Below are positions 39,212-47,447 of a stretch of DNA of 64,000 nt, piece after piece. The stretch spans positions 62,001-126,000 of the forward strand of contig NZ_MWVI01000097.1 in the NCBI RefSeq assembly GCF_002087295.1. The letters are read 5' to 3'. Each line of letters starts with the position of its first letter. The first letter of the stretch is position 1. Source of the DNA: Vreelandella lionensis (GTDB lineage: Bacteria > Pseudomonadota > Gammaproteobacteria > Pseudomonadales > Halomonadaceae). The position numbers and the translations under genes are program-made. Under the pieces are notes generated by a model. It was not told the DNA's origin. It searched no databases and was given only the letters and a program-made list of their open reading frames with translations.

Positions 39212-39802
39212 ATGACGATACGACCTATGAACTTCCTGAAAACATCAACTTTCGCCGTCACCGCCATGCTGCTTGTCACAGCTCCCCTTTCATTGGCCGC
39301 TACATTTAATGTGGAATCAGTGGCTACCCATGGGCACTGGCAATCCATGGCGCTGACCCTAGGAGAAGAGCGCCACTTTCGTGCTGTAGAGACCCACAGC
39401 TACTCCGATGCCACGCTAAGCATAAATGCTACTCAAGAAGTCTGTGATTTACCGTGGCTGGAGATGCGCGTCACCCTAGCGCAGCAGCAGGGAGAGAGCC
39501 GAGCGGTGAATCTGGTACCCACTCGGCTGCGGATTGGTGACAACCCGATTGTCGATACCATGGCGGAGTTTATTACCGAGCGGGGCGATGACGGCTTTTA
39601 TGCCCATTTTTATTTGAGCGATATGGAGACGCTGATCGCTGAGATGCAGTCGGGCGAGCAGCTGGTTTTAGGATTTGACCAGGGTGAGCAGGAACCGTGG
39701 TACATGACCTTTAGTTTGGAAGGTGCTGGCGATGCCATTCAACGCATGCAGTCGCTGTGTAGCGGCGCCTCTCTCACAGAGGCACCTGCTCCTCCGGGTT
39801 AA
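39212..39802 (+). CDS. periplasmic protein of unknown function
   Basis: 196 residues; ATG 39212 has TAAGG six bases upstream (a second ATG at 39227 is possible). N-terminal signal peptide FLKTSTFAVTAMLLVTAPLS with cleavage likely after SLAA. The mature part has two cysteines (VCDLPW and SLCSG), possibly a disulfide, and a pattern of beta strands such as LVLGFDQGEQEPWYMTFSLE. I do not recognise the family. Its end overlaps the end of the convergent phytochrome-like gene by 29 bases. Divergent from nrdJa. Confidence 0.7.
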   Translation: MTIRPMNFLKTSTFAVTAMLLVTAPLSLAATFNVESVATHGHWQSMALTLGEERHFRAVETHSYSDATLSINATQEVCDLPWLEMRVTLAQQQGESRAVNLVPTRLRIGDNPIVDTMAEFITERGDDGFYAHFYLSDMETLIAEMQSGEQLVLGFDQGEQEPWYMTFSLEGAGDAIQRMQSLCSGASLTEAPAPPG

Positions 39803-41805
39803 GCGCACGCTCTTCCGCAACCTCTTCGCGATTACGGCCGCTGTGCTTGGCTTGATACATAGCGGCATCGGCCCGGGCCATCAGCGTTTTACAGCTGTCG
39901 CCTGGCTGCCAGACAGCGACACCAATGCTAATGGTAATTGGCTGATCAACTCCCTCTACCTGCAGGGTGGCCACCAAGCCACGCAGGCGCTCGGCAAGCC
40001 CTACCGCCGCTTCCATATCGGAGTGGGTAGCCAATACCACGAACTCTTCACCGCCCCAACGGCCTAGATGGTCGCAGCCACGCAGTGACTCCTCGACTAG
40101 ACGCGCCAGCGACACGACCACGTCATCCCCTACATGGTGGCCGTGGGTATCATCAATTTGTTTAAAACGGTCAACATCAAACAGCAGTAGCGCAAAAGAA
40201 GCCCCATAGCGTTTGGCGGCCACCAGCTCAGCATCAATAGCCTGCTCAATACGGTAGCGGTTCCATACCTGGGTGAGCGGGTCAAAATGCGCCAGTTGCT
40301 CTAAGCGCTGATTGGCATCGGCTAACGCTATGCGTGCCCGCTCCAGGTGCATATTTAATGTACTGATTTCATAGGCGGAAATTGCCAGCGTCAAATCTTC
40401 GCCTAAGTCCTTAGCGGCAAGTCGCTCAACACGCTGCCACGCCTCGCTTTTTCCCACTACCTCTTCACGCCAGGCAGCAGAAGGCGCCATCATAATCGCA
40501 GGCTGGGGTTGGGGTACGGAGGTTGGCTGCATCGCCCAATAGAGTGTTTCCACCTGTTCTGGGCGAAAGAAGATCACCCACCCTCGCTGCGCCGGGCTCA
40601 TCGGAAGTGGTACAGCCAGGATACCGCACTGCTCAGGCATACAAAGCGATGACGTTAGCGGCTCAGCGGCAATCCCCCGCGTACACCAGGGGCCACTATG
40701 TTGATGTGCTTTTTCAAGACGCTTAACAAACTGGCTAATGGTAGGTGAGTCTGGTGTAGTACCACTCGCATGAGCACGGCCCTTCAGCGATAGCGCAACG
40801 CCGTGGGCACGAAATAGCGAACACCACGTTGCAGCCTGCTGATGGGTAATCTCCTGTGGGCTTTGCGGCTCTAAACGGGCATTGGCCGACAGTACCAAGC
40901 TATCTTGAACGCGTTGCAGGTAGCGAGCTTCTTGGCGTGCTCGGAGTAACAGCAGCCGCTGGGTGGCCATCTGTACCAGAGTACGCACCGCGTCACGTAC
41001 GGGCGGCGCTCCTGGATGGGGAGGGGCCGAGTGGCAAAACATCAGCCCCCATAAGCCGGCATCACCCTGCATGGCCATACTCAGCGCACCCCGCACGCCA
41101 AGACGACGTAAGTAGCGCGACGGGCAGGGGCAGGCGCACGTAGAAAGCAGTGACGCAGGTTTGCGCCTGTGCCTTTTGGCACAAGTGGTTCGCTTGGCGC
41201 ATCAGTATCTTCAATCAGCCGAACCGGATGGCTTCCATAAGCGCGCCGCAGCGTCAGGGGAAAATCACTGGCCGGAAAACGTTGTCCTAAAAGGGCAGGC
41301 AGATGCCCCCCCCGCGCTTCAGCGACAATCAGTCCATGCCAATCGGTGTCGAAATGGCAAACGGAGACACGGTATGCCCAGTTAGCTGCTGCACCGCCGT
41401 TACGAGATAATCCAACAGCTCTTCTTGTTGGGTGGCTTCCGCTAGGCGCATTAGCCGCTCGTTGACGGTGCCCAACAAGCGGCGTTTGCCGAGTGGGTTC
41501 AACGGCTCAATCTCCACTATCACGCTACTCTCGGTGCGGTAAGCGTGCAGTTGAAAGCGGGTAGCGCGCTGGGCACGACTAAATGCCAGTGGCCCCGCTA
41601 GTCGCTGCTGTCCCTGCAGCTCCTTGCATAACCGCTGACTTAGCCGTTTACCCAGCACACTGCTGAGCGAGAGTTGCGAGTGCTCTTGCTCAGCAATGCC
41701 CAACAGCTGGGTGAGATTATTACTCACCGCCTGAATGTGTCTACACTCTTCATCCAGTACCAGAACGGCACCAAATGATTGAAGTAGCGAATGATGCTTC
41801 GACAC
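39774..41805 (-). CDS. phytochrome-like PAS-GAF-PHY diguanylate cyclase (two frameshifts)
   Basis: One gene in three frames. N-terminal PAS: LLQSFGAVLVLDEECRHIQA (equivalent to IQPHGALLVLDE of bacteriophytochromes). GAF: RVSVCHFDTDWHGLIVAEAR, RFPASDFPLTLRRAYGSHPV. PHY: RGWVIFFRPEQVETLYWA. GGDEF: FDPLTQVWNR, GRWGGEEFVVLA, so an active cyclase is likely. The protein starts (GTG 41805, GAGG upstream) after the point where the bilin-binding Cys would lie, and the GAF Cys/His helix reads LRAPAPARR-YLRRLGV. A base is missing near 41372 and another near 41115-41130. It is 24 bases downstream of the second motB gene, suggesting c-di-GMP control of motility. Confidence 0.88.
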
Positions 41806-41828
41806 GAAGATAGCCTCGAGATATCTCT

Positions 41829-42501
41829 TTACCCCTTGACCTGTTGCTTCAGCAACAACTCAGCGCGTCGGTTGGCAGCTCGCCCTGCCGCAGTAGCGTT
41901 ACTTTCCATGGGTTGGGTGTCGGCATAGCCGACGGCCCGCATACGTGAAATGGCAATACCTTGCCGCTCTAACTGGCGTACCACTGCGATGGCTCGTCCC
42001 ACTGAGAGCTCCCAGTTAGACGGAAACCGAGCGGTCGCGATCGGCACATTATCGGTGTGGCCCTCAATGGAAATTTGACCATCAAAAGTCTGTAGCACCG
42101 AAGAGAGCCGTTCTAACACAACTTGCCCCTGGGGCGTTAGTACATCGTTGCCACTGGGAAATAAAAGGCTATCGTCAATACGTAGCGTAACGCCCTCTTG
42201 CCCCTGGGAGACACTCACTTCCAGGGATATCAAGCCCTGCCATTTGGGGATGTAAGCCATCGTGGCGGGGAAGTATTCCTGTGGCTAAGCTAGCCAATGG
42301 CAGTGACGTAACGGCATTCGAGGGATCCATGATACTGCTTTCACTCCCTTCGCCACCGCCGGATGGCGTAAGCGCCAACAGCAGTACAAACAGGGTAATC
42401 AGCAGCGTCAATACATCCAGGTAACTGGTCAGCCAGCTCTCGTCACTCTCCCCCACTTCGGCGGGAAGCTCCAAAGCATGCCGTGAATCGCGGTCGAGCA
42501 T
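41829..42501 (-). CDS. MotB-type stator protein of a second stator set (one frameshift)
   Basis: Peptidoglycan-anchored stator subunit. N-terminal single helix with the ion-binding Asp in TSYLDVLTLLITLFVLLLAL; C-terminal OmpA-like domain IEGHTDNVPIATARFPSNWE ... RAVGYADTQPM ... RRAELLLKQQ. One C too many near 42266 breaks the frame; restored GILPATMAYIPKWQGLIS. ATG 42501 has AAGG eight bases upstream. 223 residues after correction, shorter than the other MotB in the window (306). Transcribed after fliA and its MotA partner. Confidence 0.88.
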
Positions 42502-43324
42502 GGCGGTAACCTTTTAATGCGGAACCCATATCGGGCCGAGGCTTAACGTTCGCGTCACGAATTTCGTCGTGGTAATTCGCTACGAAGGAGTTAAGCGTCT
42601 CTTCAATAAACGATGGCAGACGGCGCTTGGTAATTAGCGAAATGCCTTCCAGCACCATGTTCATAGTGATAAGACGCTCTTCCGTACGCCGCTCTAGCTT
42701 CACGGCAATCGGTTTAAACACCAAATTGGCCAACAGGATGCCATAGAAAGTAGTCAACAGCGCCACTGCCATCCGGGGCCCAATTACTTCCAGGTCACCC
42801 GCATCCATCACTTCGAGCATGTTGACCAAGCCTACCAAAGTACCAATCATGCCGAAGGCCGGTGCATAGGTGGCCATGGTGCGGAAAATTTGGGCTTCAG
42901 CATGCTCGCGGGCTTTCAGCCGCGCAATACGCCAGCGCAGCATGTCGAAGATTTCATCCTCTTTTGTATTCGCAATGACCAGTTGGATACCGGTGCGCAA
43001 AAACGGATTACGGGTATGTTCCAGTTCTTTCTCAACCGCTCTAACATCCCCCTTAAACCAAAGGCGCGACATGGAAACCAACTCATTGATGTCATCTCGC
43101 ACATAGGTGTTTTCACGGCGGAAAACTAAACCAACCAGACGCACCACACGCAGCACTTCTTTCAGCGGATAGCTGATAAACGTGGCCGCCAGCGTGCCAG
43201 TGACCACAATGGCAAGCCCCGGTAAGTTAATAAAGCTCTCGGGCGACTCTGCGGTAAAAAATAAAACGCTTACCAACAGCAGCATGCTGGCAAATATACC
43301 GATCAGCGTAGATGGATTCATCAA
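42443..43324 (-). CDS. MotA/PomA-type stator channel protein of a second stator set
   Basis: Membrane channel subunit of the flagellar motor. Four hydrophobic segments: LIGIFASMLLLVSVLFF, LPGLAIVVTGTLAATFISY, TYAPAFGMIGTLVGLVNMLE and MAVALLTTFYGILLANLVF; the cytoplasmic loop between segments 2 and 3 carries the charged residues that meet FliG. The open frame runs 59 bases into the motB gene; the true end is probably a TAA near 42515, reached if one G is removed from ATGGGTTCC, since the motB ribosome-binding site lies there. Different from the motA at 63014-63883. Ion (proton or sodium) cannot be told. Confidence 0.88.
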   Translation of the reverse strand: MMNPSTLIGIFASMLLLVSVLFFTAESPESFINLPGLAIVVTGTLAATFISYPLKEVLRVVRLVGLVFRRENTYVRDDINELVSMSRLWFKGDVRAVEKELEHTRNPFLRTGIQLVIANTKEDEIFDMLRWRIARLKAREHAEAQIFRTMATYAPAFGMIGTLVGLVNMLEVMDAGDLEVIGPRMAVALLTTFYGILLANLVFKPIAVKLERRTEERLITMNMVLEGISLITKRRLPSFIEETLNSFVANYHDEIRDANVKPRPDMGSALKGYRHARPRFTACFGASRRSGGE

Positions 43325-43360
43325 CGGCTCCTCGCCGGTTATGGTTAGTGAGTGAGAGGG

Positions 43361-44061
43361 TTAATTAGTCTCATGTAGGCGAGCACGCAGCCGACTCACC
43401 GCCTGGCTGTGAAGCTGTGAAACCCGTGATTCGGTGACACCGAGCACAGCGCCCACTTCTTTTAGATTCATCTCTTCTTGGTAATACAGCGCCATTAGCA
43501 GCTTCTCGCGCTCGGGAAGTGCTTCAATGGCGTCGATCAGCGTTTGCCGCTGCTGTTCATCCAATAATTGTTCAAACGGCTGTCGGTGAGTGTCGTCCCC
43601 CGCAGGCTCGCTGCCATCCGCAATGAGCTCTTCGAACGGCAATAATTGCCCGCTATTGGTATCGTTGAGCAGTTGCTGGTAATCACTTAGCCGGCATCTC
43701 CAGTTCACGGGCAATCTCCCCCTCTTCCGGGGGGGCCCCAGCTGCTGCTCTAAACGACGCACAGCATCATCTACCGCCCGTGCCGAGCGGCGTACCTGCG
43801 GGGCAGCCAGTCACGAGTGCGCAGCTCGTCCATCATCGCGCCACGGATGCGCTGGCTTGCAAAGGTAGCAAATGTTGCTCCCTGGGCAGCATCAAAGCGC
43901 CCTAACGCCTCTACCAAGCCCACCATACCCGCCTGGATCAGATCATCCAGCTCAATACTTGCGGGCAACCTTACCTGCAGCGTTAAGGCCTGACGTCTCA
44001 CCAGTGGCATGTATTGAGTTAACAGCTCACTCTGTTTGATCCTGCCTTGTGCTGTATACAT
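43361..44061 (-). CDS. fliA: flagellar sigma factor sigma-28 (several frameshifts)
   Basis: RNA polymerase sigma factor for late flagellar and chemotaxis genes. Region 2: QYMPLVRRQALTLQVRLPAS, IELDDLIQAGMVGLVEAL, TFASQRIRGAMMDELRTRDW. Region 4: QRQTLIDAIEALPEREKLLM, LYYQEEMNLKEVGAVLGVTE, SRVSQLHSQAVSRLR. Between about 43690 and 43800 at least three indels scramble region 3; with them corrected VRRSARAVDDAVRRLEQQLG, then RPPEEGEIARELEMPLSDYQ can be read. It lies between an flhE-like gene and the second stator pair. Confidence 0.92.
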
Positions 44062-44570
44062 CCTCGTGCCTCGCGGCTTAACAACCTTGACTGATAGTTC
44101 ACGATCACTTGTAACCCCTGTACTCGCACAGGGCGTTGCCCTGGCTGCAGCGTAAACCGAAAGTACAGCGGTGCGCTCGCCAACATTCCCGATAGAGCGG
44201 CCGTGCTACCGCGCATGCCTGATAGTGCAACACAGCGTTCAGGATGACATAGCCAAGCGTTCACAGGCGTTCCCGGCGGTGACTCAAAGCGCCATTGAAT
44301 TCGCGACAGCGCAGCATTACGCAGCGGGACGCCCGCTGGCGGGGTTATCGCCTGGCTGCTGCTGGTACGGTCGCTCATTGCTACCATCACACTAGGCACT
44401 TGGCTGCTCCAACTACCGGTTGCGGCCTGCGTATTCAACGCGAAAAACCATAACCCCGCTACTAGTCCTAAACAGCCCATTTTTCTTACTGTTAACAACT
44501 TTGCAGTTTTTATCAACGCCTCAATAGCCATCTGCTTAGCGTTACTTACCCACCCCCCCAAACTCTGCAT
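44019..44570 (-). CDS. FlhE-like periplasmic flagellar protein
   Basis: ATG 44570 follows AGGGGAGAG. The basic N-terminus (MQSLGGWVSNAKQMAIEALI) leads to a hydrophobic signal MGCLGLVAGLWFFALNTQA with cleavage before ATGSWSSQV. The mature part resembles FlhE: SRIQWRFESPPGTPVNAWLC, HPERCVALSGMRGSTAALSG (Cys pair) and LQVIVNYQ at the family end. As written the frame runs 43 bases into fliA instead of stopping after VNYQ, probably because of an indel there. FlhE gates proton leak through the export apparatus in enterobacteria. This assignment rests on length, the Cys pair and the QVIVNY end. Confidence 0.65.
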   Translation of the reverse strand: MQSLGGWVSNAKQMAIEALIKTAKLLTVRKMGCLGLVAGLWFFALNTQAATGSWSSQVPSVMVAMSDRTSSSQAITPPAGVPLRNAALSRIQWRFESPPGTPVNAWLCHPERCVALSGMRGSTAALSGMLASAPLYFRFTLQPGQRPVRVQGLQVIVNYQSRLLSREARGCIQHKAGSNRVSC

Positions 44571-44609
44571 AACTCTCCCCTGGAGCGACAAATGCCCCCT
44601 GGCCCGCCG

Positions 44610-45210
44610 CTAGCGCGCCAGCAGCAGAAGCTCAATATCTAAATATCGAGCGGAATCATTGCCCAAACTATCCAGCAACCCCTGGCGCGGCAGGTGGGGT
44701 TCATGAACCGCTAGAAGACGCTGCGGACCACCATGCTCGCGTAATTGGCGCAACACTCGGTACATTGGTGGCAAAGGCGTCAGCATCACTGTTGATCCAC
44801 AACGCCCAGCGTGAGTAACGCTCGGCTAAGTCAGTCAGCGAGGCGCTGTTAGGCATGACAATATGAATATCCCAATCCTGTGGGTCACCTGCCCATTGCC
44901 GCCCCAGGGCCGACCATTGCCCCAGCCGACCTCGCACTTTGTCCACCTGCGCTACACCAGCATGAGGTAAGCCTACTACCACTAGCGTTTTTTTCGGTCT
45001 TGGAGGCGCCACGGTGGCAGGCTCGGCAGCAGCAGCTACCGTAGGTGCCATGGCCTCCTGGGTATACGCGGCGGCTTCCTCTTCGTTAACGGGAGCGGCA
45101 GGCACTGTCTCGTCACTTTCCACGTTATGGCCGACTTCATCAGCACCACGCTGCTGGCGCTGTAAATCGGCCCATTTGCGCAGGCCAGCCGCCTGATCCT
45201 GGCCACTCAA
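44610..45210 (-). CDS. unrecognised protein encoded where flhG is usually found (one frameshift)
   Basis: 199 residues after removing one base near 44765 (restored DADAFATMYRVLRQLREHGG). TTG start overlaps the upstream stop (TTGA). N-terminal 70 residues are low-complexity and Ala/Glu/Pro-rich; then KKTLVVVGLPHAGVAQVDKV, WDIHIVMPNSASLTDLAERY, SRWALWINSDADAF and, at the end, GPQRLLAVHEPHLPRQGLLD, SARYLDIELLLLAR. The alternation of strands and helices suggests an alpha/beta domain, but there is no P-loop. I do not recognise the family. It lies in the flhF-fliA operon, so a role in flagellar number or placement is possible. Confidence 0.6.
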
Positions 45211-45545
45211 ACCACGCCCTCACGACTGACGCTACCTAGCTGACGAATGGCATCGCGCGCCATCAGAACGTGTACTAATGCATCAAGCAGTGCCGTATCA
45301 CGCCGCTTGCGCTGGGTTCCTAACAAGCGCAGCAAATCGGCTCGCAGGGCCTGAGCGTCCTCATCGTCAACGATATCTAGATGGCCGGCTACTGCAGCCG
45401 CGCCGCTGGCCATCAGCAGGCGCAGCTCGCTGCTGACATCACCACCGTCGGCCTCTTTAAGCTGCTGCCAAGCACGCTTGGTGAGCGATGCCAGTCCGTC
45501 ACTCTGCAGTTGGGTGATTAAAAGCGTTAACACATCGCTGCCCAA
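45207..45545 (-). CDS. small unrecognised helical protein downstream of flhF
   Basis: 112 residues, 11 bases after flhF and overlapping the next gene (TTGA). Probable TTG start at 45545 (GSDVLTLLITQLQSDGLASL). Almost wholly helical by eye: LTKRAWQQLKEADGGDVSSE, LRADLLRLLGTQRKRRDTAL, LDALVHVLMARDAIRQLGSV. No signal, membrane segment or metal site. No family recognised. Tight coupling suggests it acts with FlhF or with the next protein. Confidence 0.6.
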   Translation of the reverse strand: MGSDVLTLLITQLQSDGLASLTKRAWQQLKEADGGDVSSELRLLMASGAAAVAGHLDIVDDEDAQALRADLLRLLGTQRKRRDTALLDALVHVLMARDAIRQLGSVSREGVV

Positions 45546-45556
45546 ACGTGCAGGCG

Positions 45557-47395
45557 TTAGCCAGTAGCGCGCACGATTCGCTTAGTGCTTTCAGGGTCGC
45601 TTACCTCACCGACCCACGCCAATACGGGGTTACCTGATACGTCCTGCGCTTCAACATAGGCGCTGGAAAGCTGCATGCTTTGCCCGCGGAAACGGATGCC
45701 CACGCTATGGGTTAAGGTGCTTTCTTGGAACAGGGAGCGCAGAGTATAGCGCTCGCCCTGGCAGTGTACCCGCTGGCTCGCGGGCACCATGCTGACCCAC
45801 GTCAGATGCTGAGCGTTTAGCCAAGCCAGCGCCTCAGCGTCTGGCAGGGTAGGCAGAAGATGAACCGCAACATCTCCTGCACAACGCACCAAACGTGGCT
45901 GCCAGCCCGCTGGCTGACGGTGCTGAAGGCGAGTCAGCGCCAGCCAAGCACCTTGCTCATTCAGAGCAACATCTGGCATCGACCAGTCACAACCTCGCTC
46001 GTTACGGCGGGGCGACCAAACCACCCCTAACGCGTCACGAGTGGCGGCGGCTCCGGCTAGCAGCTCATCTAGGCGCTGGTCTTGTATCACCCCCGGCAGC
46101 GCTGCGATGTCCCAGGCGGCTTCCAAGCGGTGAAAATCGACGACACGCTGACGCAAGCGGGTTAACACCGAGGAGAGCCTGCGCCCCTGCCCTAACACAT
46201 CCCGCGACCAGCGTGGCAAGCTGAGTGGGGCTGTTTCAGCACGCGCGCTCCTCGAAACGTTGGCCGACAGTGCTTGATCAATCAGCGCGGGTGGTGTCGC
46301 GACCGCCATATCTTCTGGCACCTGCTGGCCATAGGAGCCAAACAGCACCCTCATACCGTGGCGCATGACGATGTCTAATACCGGCGCAAGCCGCCCAGCT
46401 TCATCTTGCTTCGTGATGATACAGTCGTCTAACTCGGCACCTGCGGCTCTCGCCGCTTGGCGGTAGCGCAATACGACTTCTTCTAGCGTTTCCGGCTGAC
46501 TGGCGGCGTTGAGCAACAGCACCAGACGCACGGTGGACTTTCCACCCTGTAAATGGGCGATCTGTTCAATCACCCGCTGATCCCGCTGGCTCATCCCCAC
46601 GGTATCAATAATCACCCACTGTTTGCCTTGTAGCCGACCAACCAATTCATCAATCGGCTGTTCAGCGTCTAGGGCATACATTGGCGTATCCAAGAGCCGT
46701 GCATAAATGCGCAGCTGCTCATGAGCGCCGATACGGAAGCTATCGGTGGTCACTAGCGCCACTGGGCGAGTGCCGTGGCGCATCACAAAGCGTGCCGCAA
46801 GCTTCGCAGTAGTGGTCGTTTTACCCACTCCAGTGGGGCCAACCAATGCGACGATGCCCGTTTGATCAAAGAAGCTCTCTTCGTGCTGCAGCACGTTAAG
46901 CCGTGCCATTAACTGCTCACGCAGCCAGTTAAGCGGCGCGTCGTTAGTAGCCTCGAGCGCGCTCAACTCATCTGGCAATGCTTCCAGCACCTCTTCGCTC
47001 AGCTCTGCACTGAAGCCAACCCGGGCCATCAACTGCCGTAGGTGCTCGTAGGCGGTGTCTGCACCGCTTTGAGTCGTTGGCAACGGCTGGCGGCGGGCCA
47101 GTAGTTCGCGCATATCTTGCATTTCCCGAAGCAGACGCTCACTCATCGCCTCTAGGGGGTCTGGTTGCTTTGGCAGTGAAAAGACAGGCGCTGGCGCGGG
47201 GCTAGCCTTCGGCTCCTCCGCTGGCGTCGTCGGCGACGGGTCGAACTGGTCAACGGCGTCATCCGCCATGGCGAGAATTTCAACGCCGCCTTCGGTGCGA
47301 CGGTTGGCGACAATAAGTGCATCATCACCTAACACTTCGCGCACTTGGCGCATTACGTCGCGGCTGTTTGCTCCGACAAAACGTCTAACGCTCAT
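45557..47395 (-). CDS. flhF: flagellar SRP-like GTPase FlhF with a long C-terminal extension
   Basis: 612 residues, intact; ordinary FlhF is about 400-500. B domain: MSVRRFVGANSRDVMRQVRE. NG domain: GIVALVGPTGVGKTTTTAKL (G1), DSFRIGAHEQLRIYA, WVIIDTVGMSQRDQ (G3, DTVG instead of DTAG) and IITKQDEAGRL (G4, TKQD instead of TKLD), then LFGSYGQQVPEDM. After the NG domain come about 210 further residues (RWSRDVLGQGRRLSSVLTRL ... WVGEVSDPESTKRIVRATG) without a recognised domain. FlhF directs flagellar site and number, normally with FlhG, which is not found here. Between flhA and two unknown genes. Confidence 0.94.
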   Translation of the reverse strand: MSVRRFVGANSRDVMRQVREVLGDDALIVANRRTEGGVEILAMADDAVDQFDPSPTTPAEEPKASPAPAPVFSLPKQPDPLEAMSERLLREMQDMRELLARRQPLPTTQSGADTAYEHLRQLMARVGFSAELSEEVLEALPDELSALEATNDAPLNWLREQLMARLNVLQHEESFFDQTGIVALVGPTGVGKTTTTAKLAARFVMRHGTRPVALVTTDSFRIGAHEQLRIYARLLDTPMYALDAEQPIDELVGRLQGKQWVIIDTVGMSQRDQRVIEQIAHLQGGKSTVRLVLLLNAASQPETLEEVVLRYRQAARAAGAELDDCIITKQDEAGRLAPVLDIVMRHGMRVLFGSYGQQVPEDMAVATPPALIDQALSANVSRSARAETAPLSLPRWSRDVLGQGRRLSSVLTRLRQRVVDFHRLEAAWDIAALPGVIQDQRLDELLAGAAATRDALGVVWSPRRNERGCDWSMPDVALNEQGAWLALTRLQHRQPAGWQPRLVRCAGDVAVHLLPTLPDAEALAWLNAQHLTWVSMVPASQRVHCQGERYTLRSLFQESTLTHSVGIRFRGQSMQLSSAYVEAQDVSGNPVLAWVGEVSDPESTKRIVRATG

Positions 47396-47447
47396 GTTTC
47401 ACCTGTTGCCAAAACGTAAAAGGCTGTTACCGTTCGAAGTGTGGCCA

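Noticed and set aside
44610-45210. Calling this gene flhG
   Set aside because: No deviant Walker A (KGGVGKT) or other MinD motif is present; position alone is not enough.
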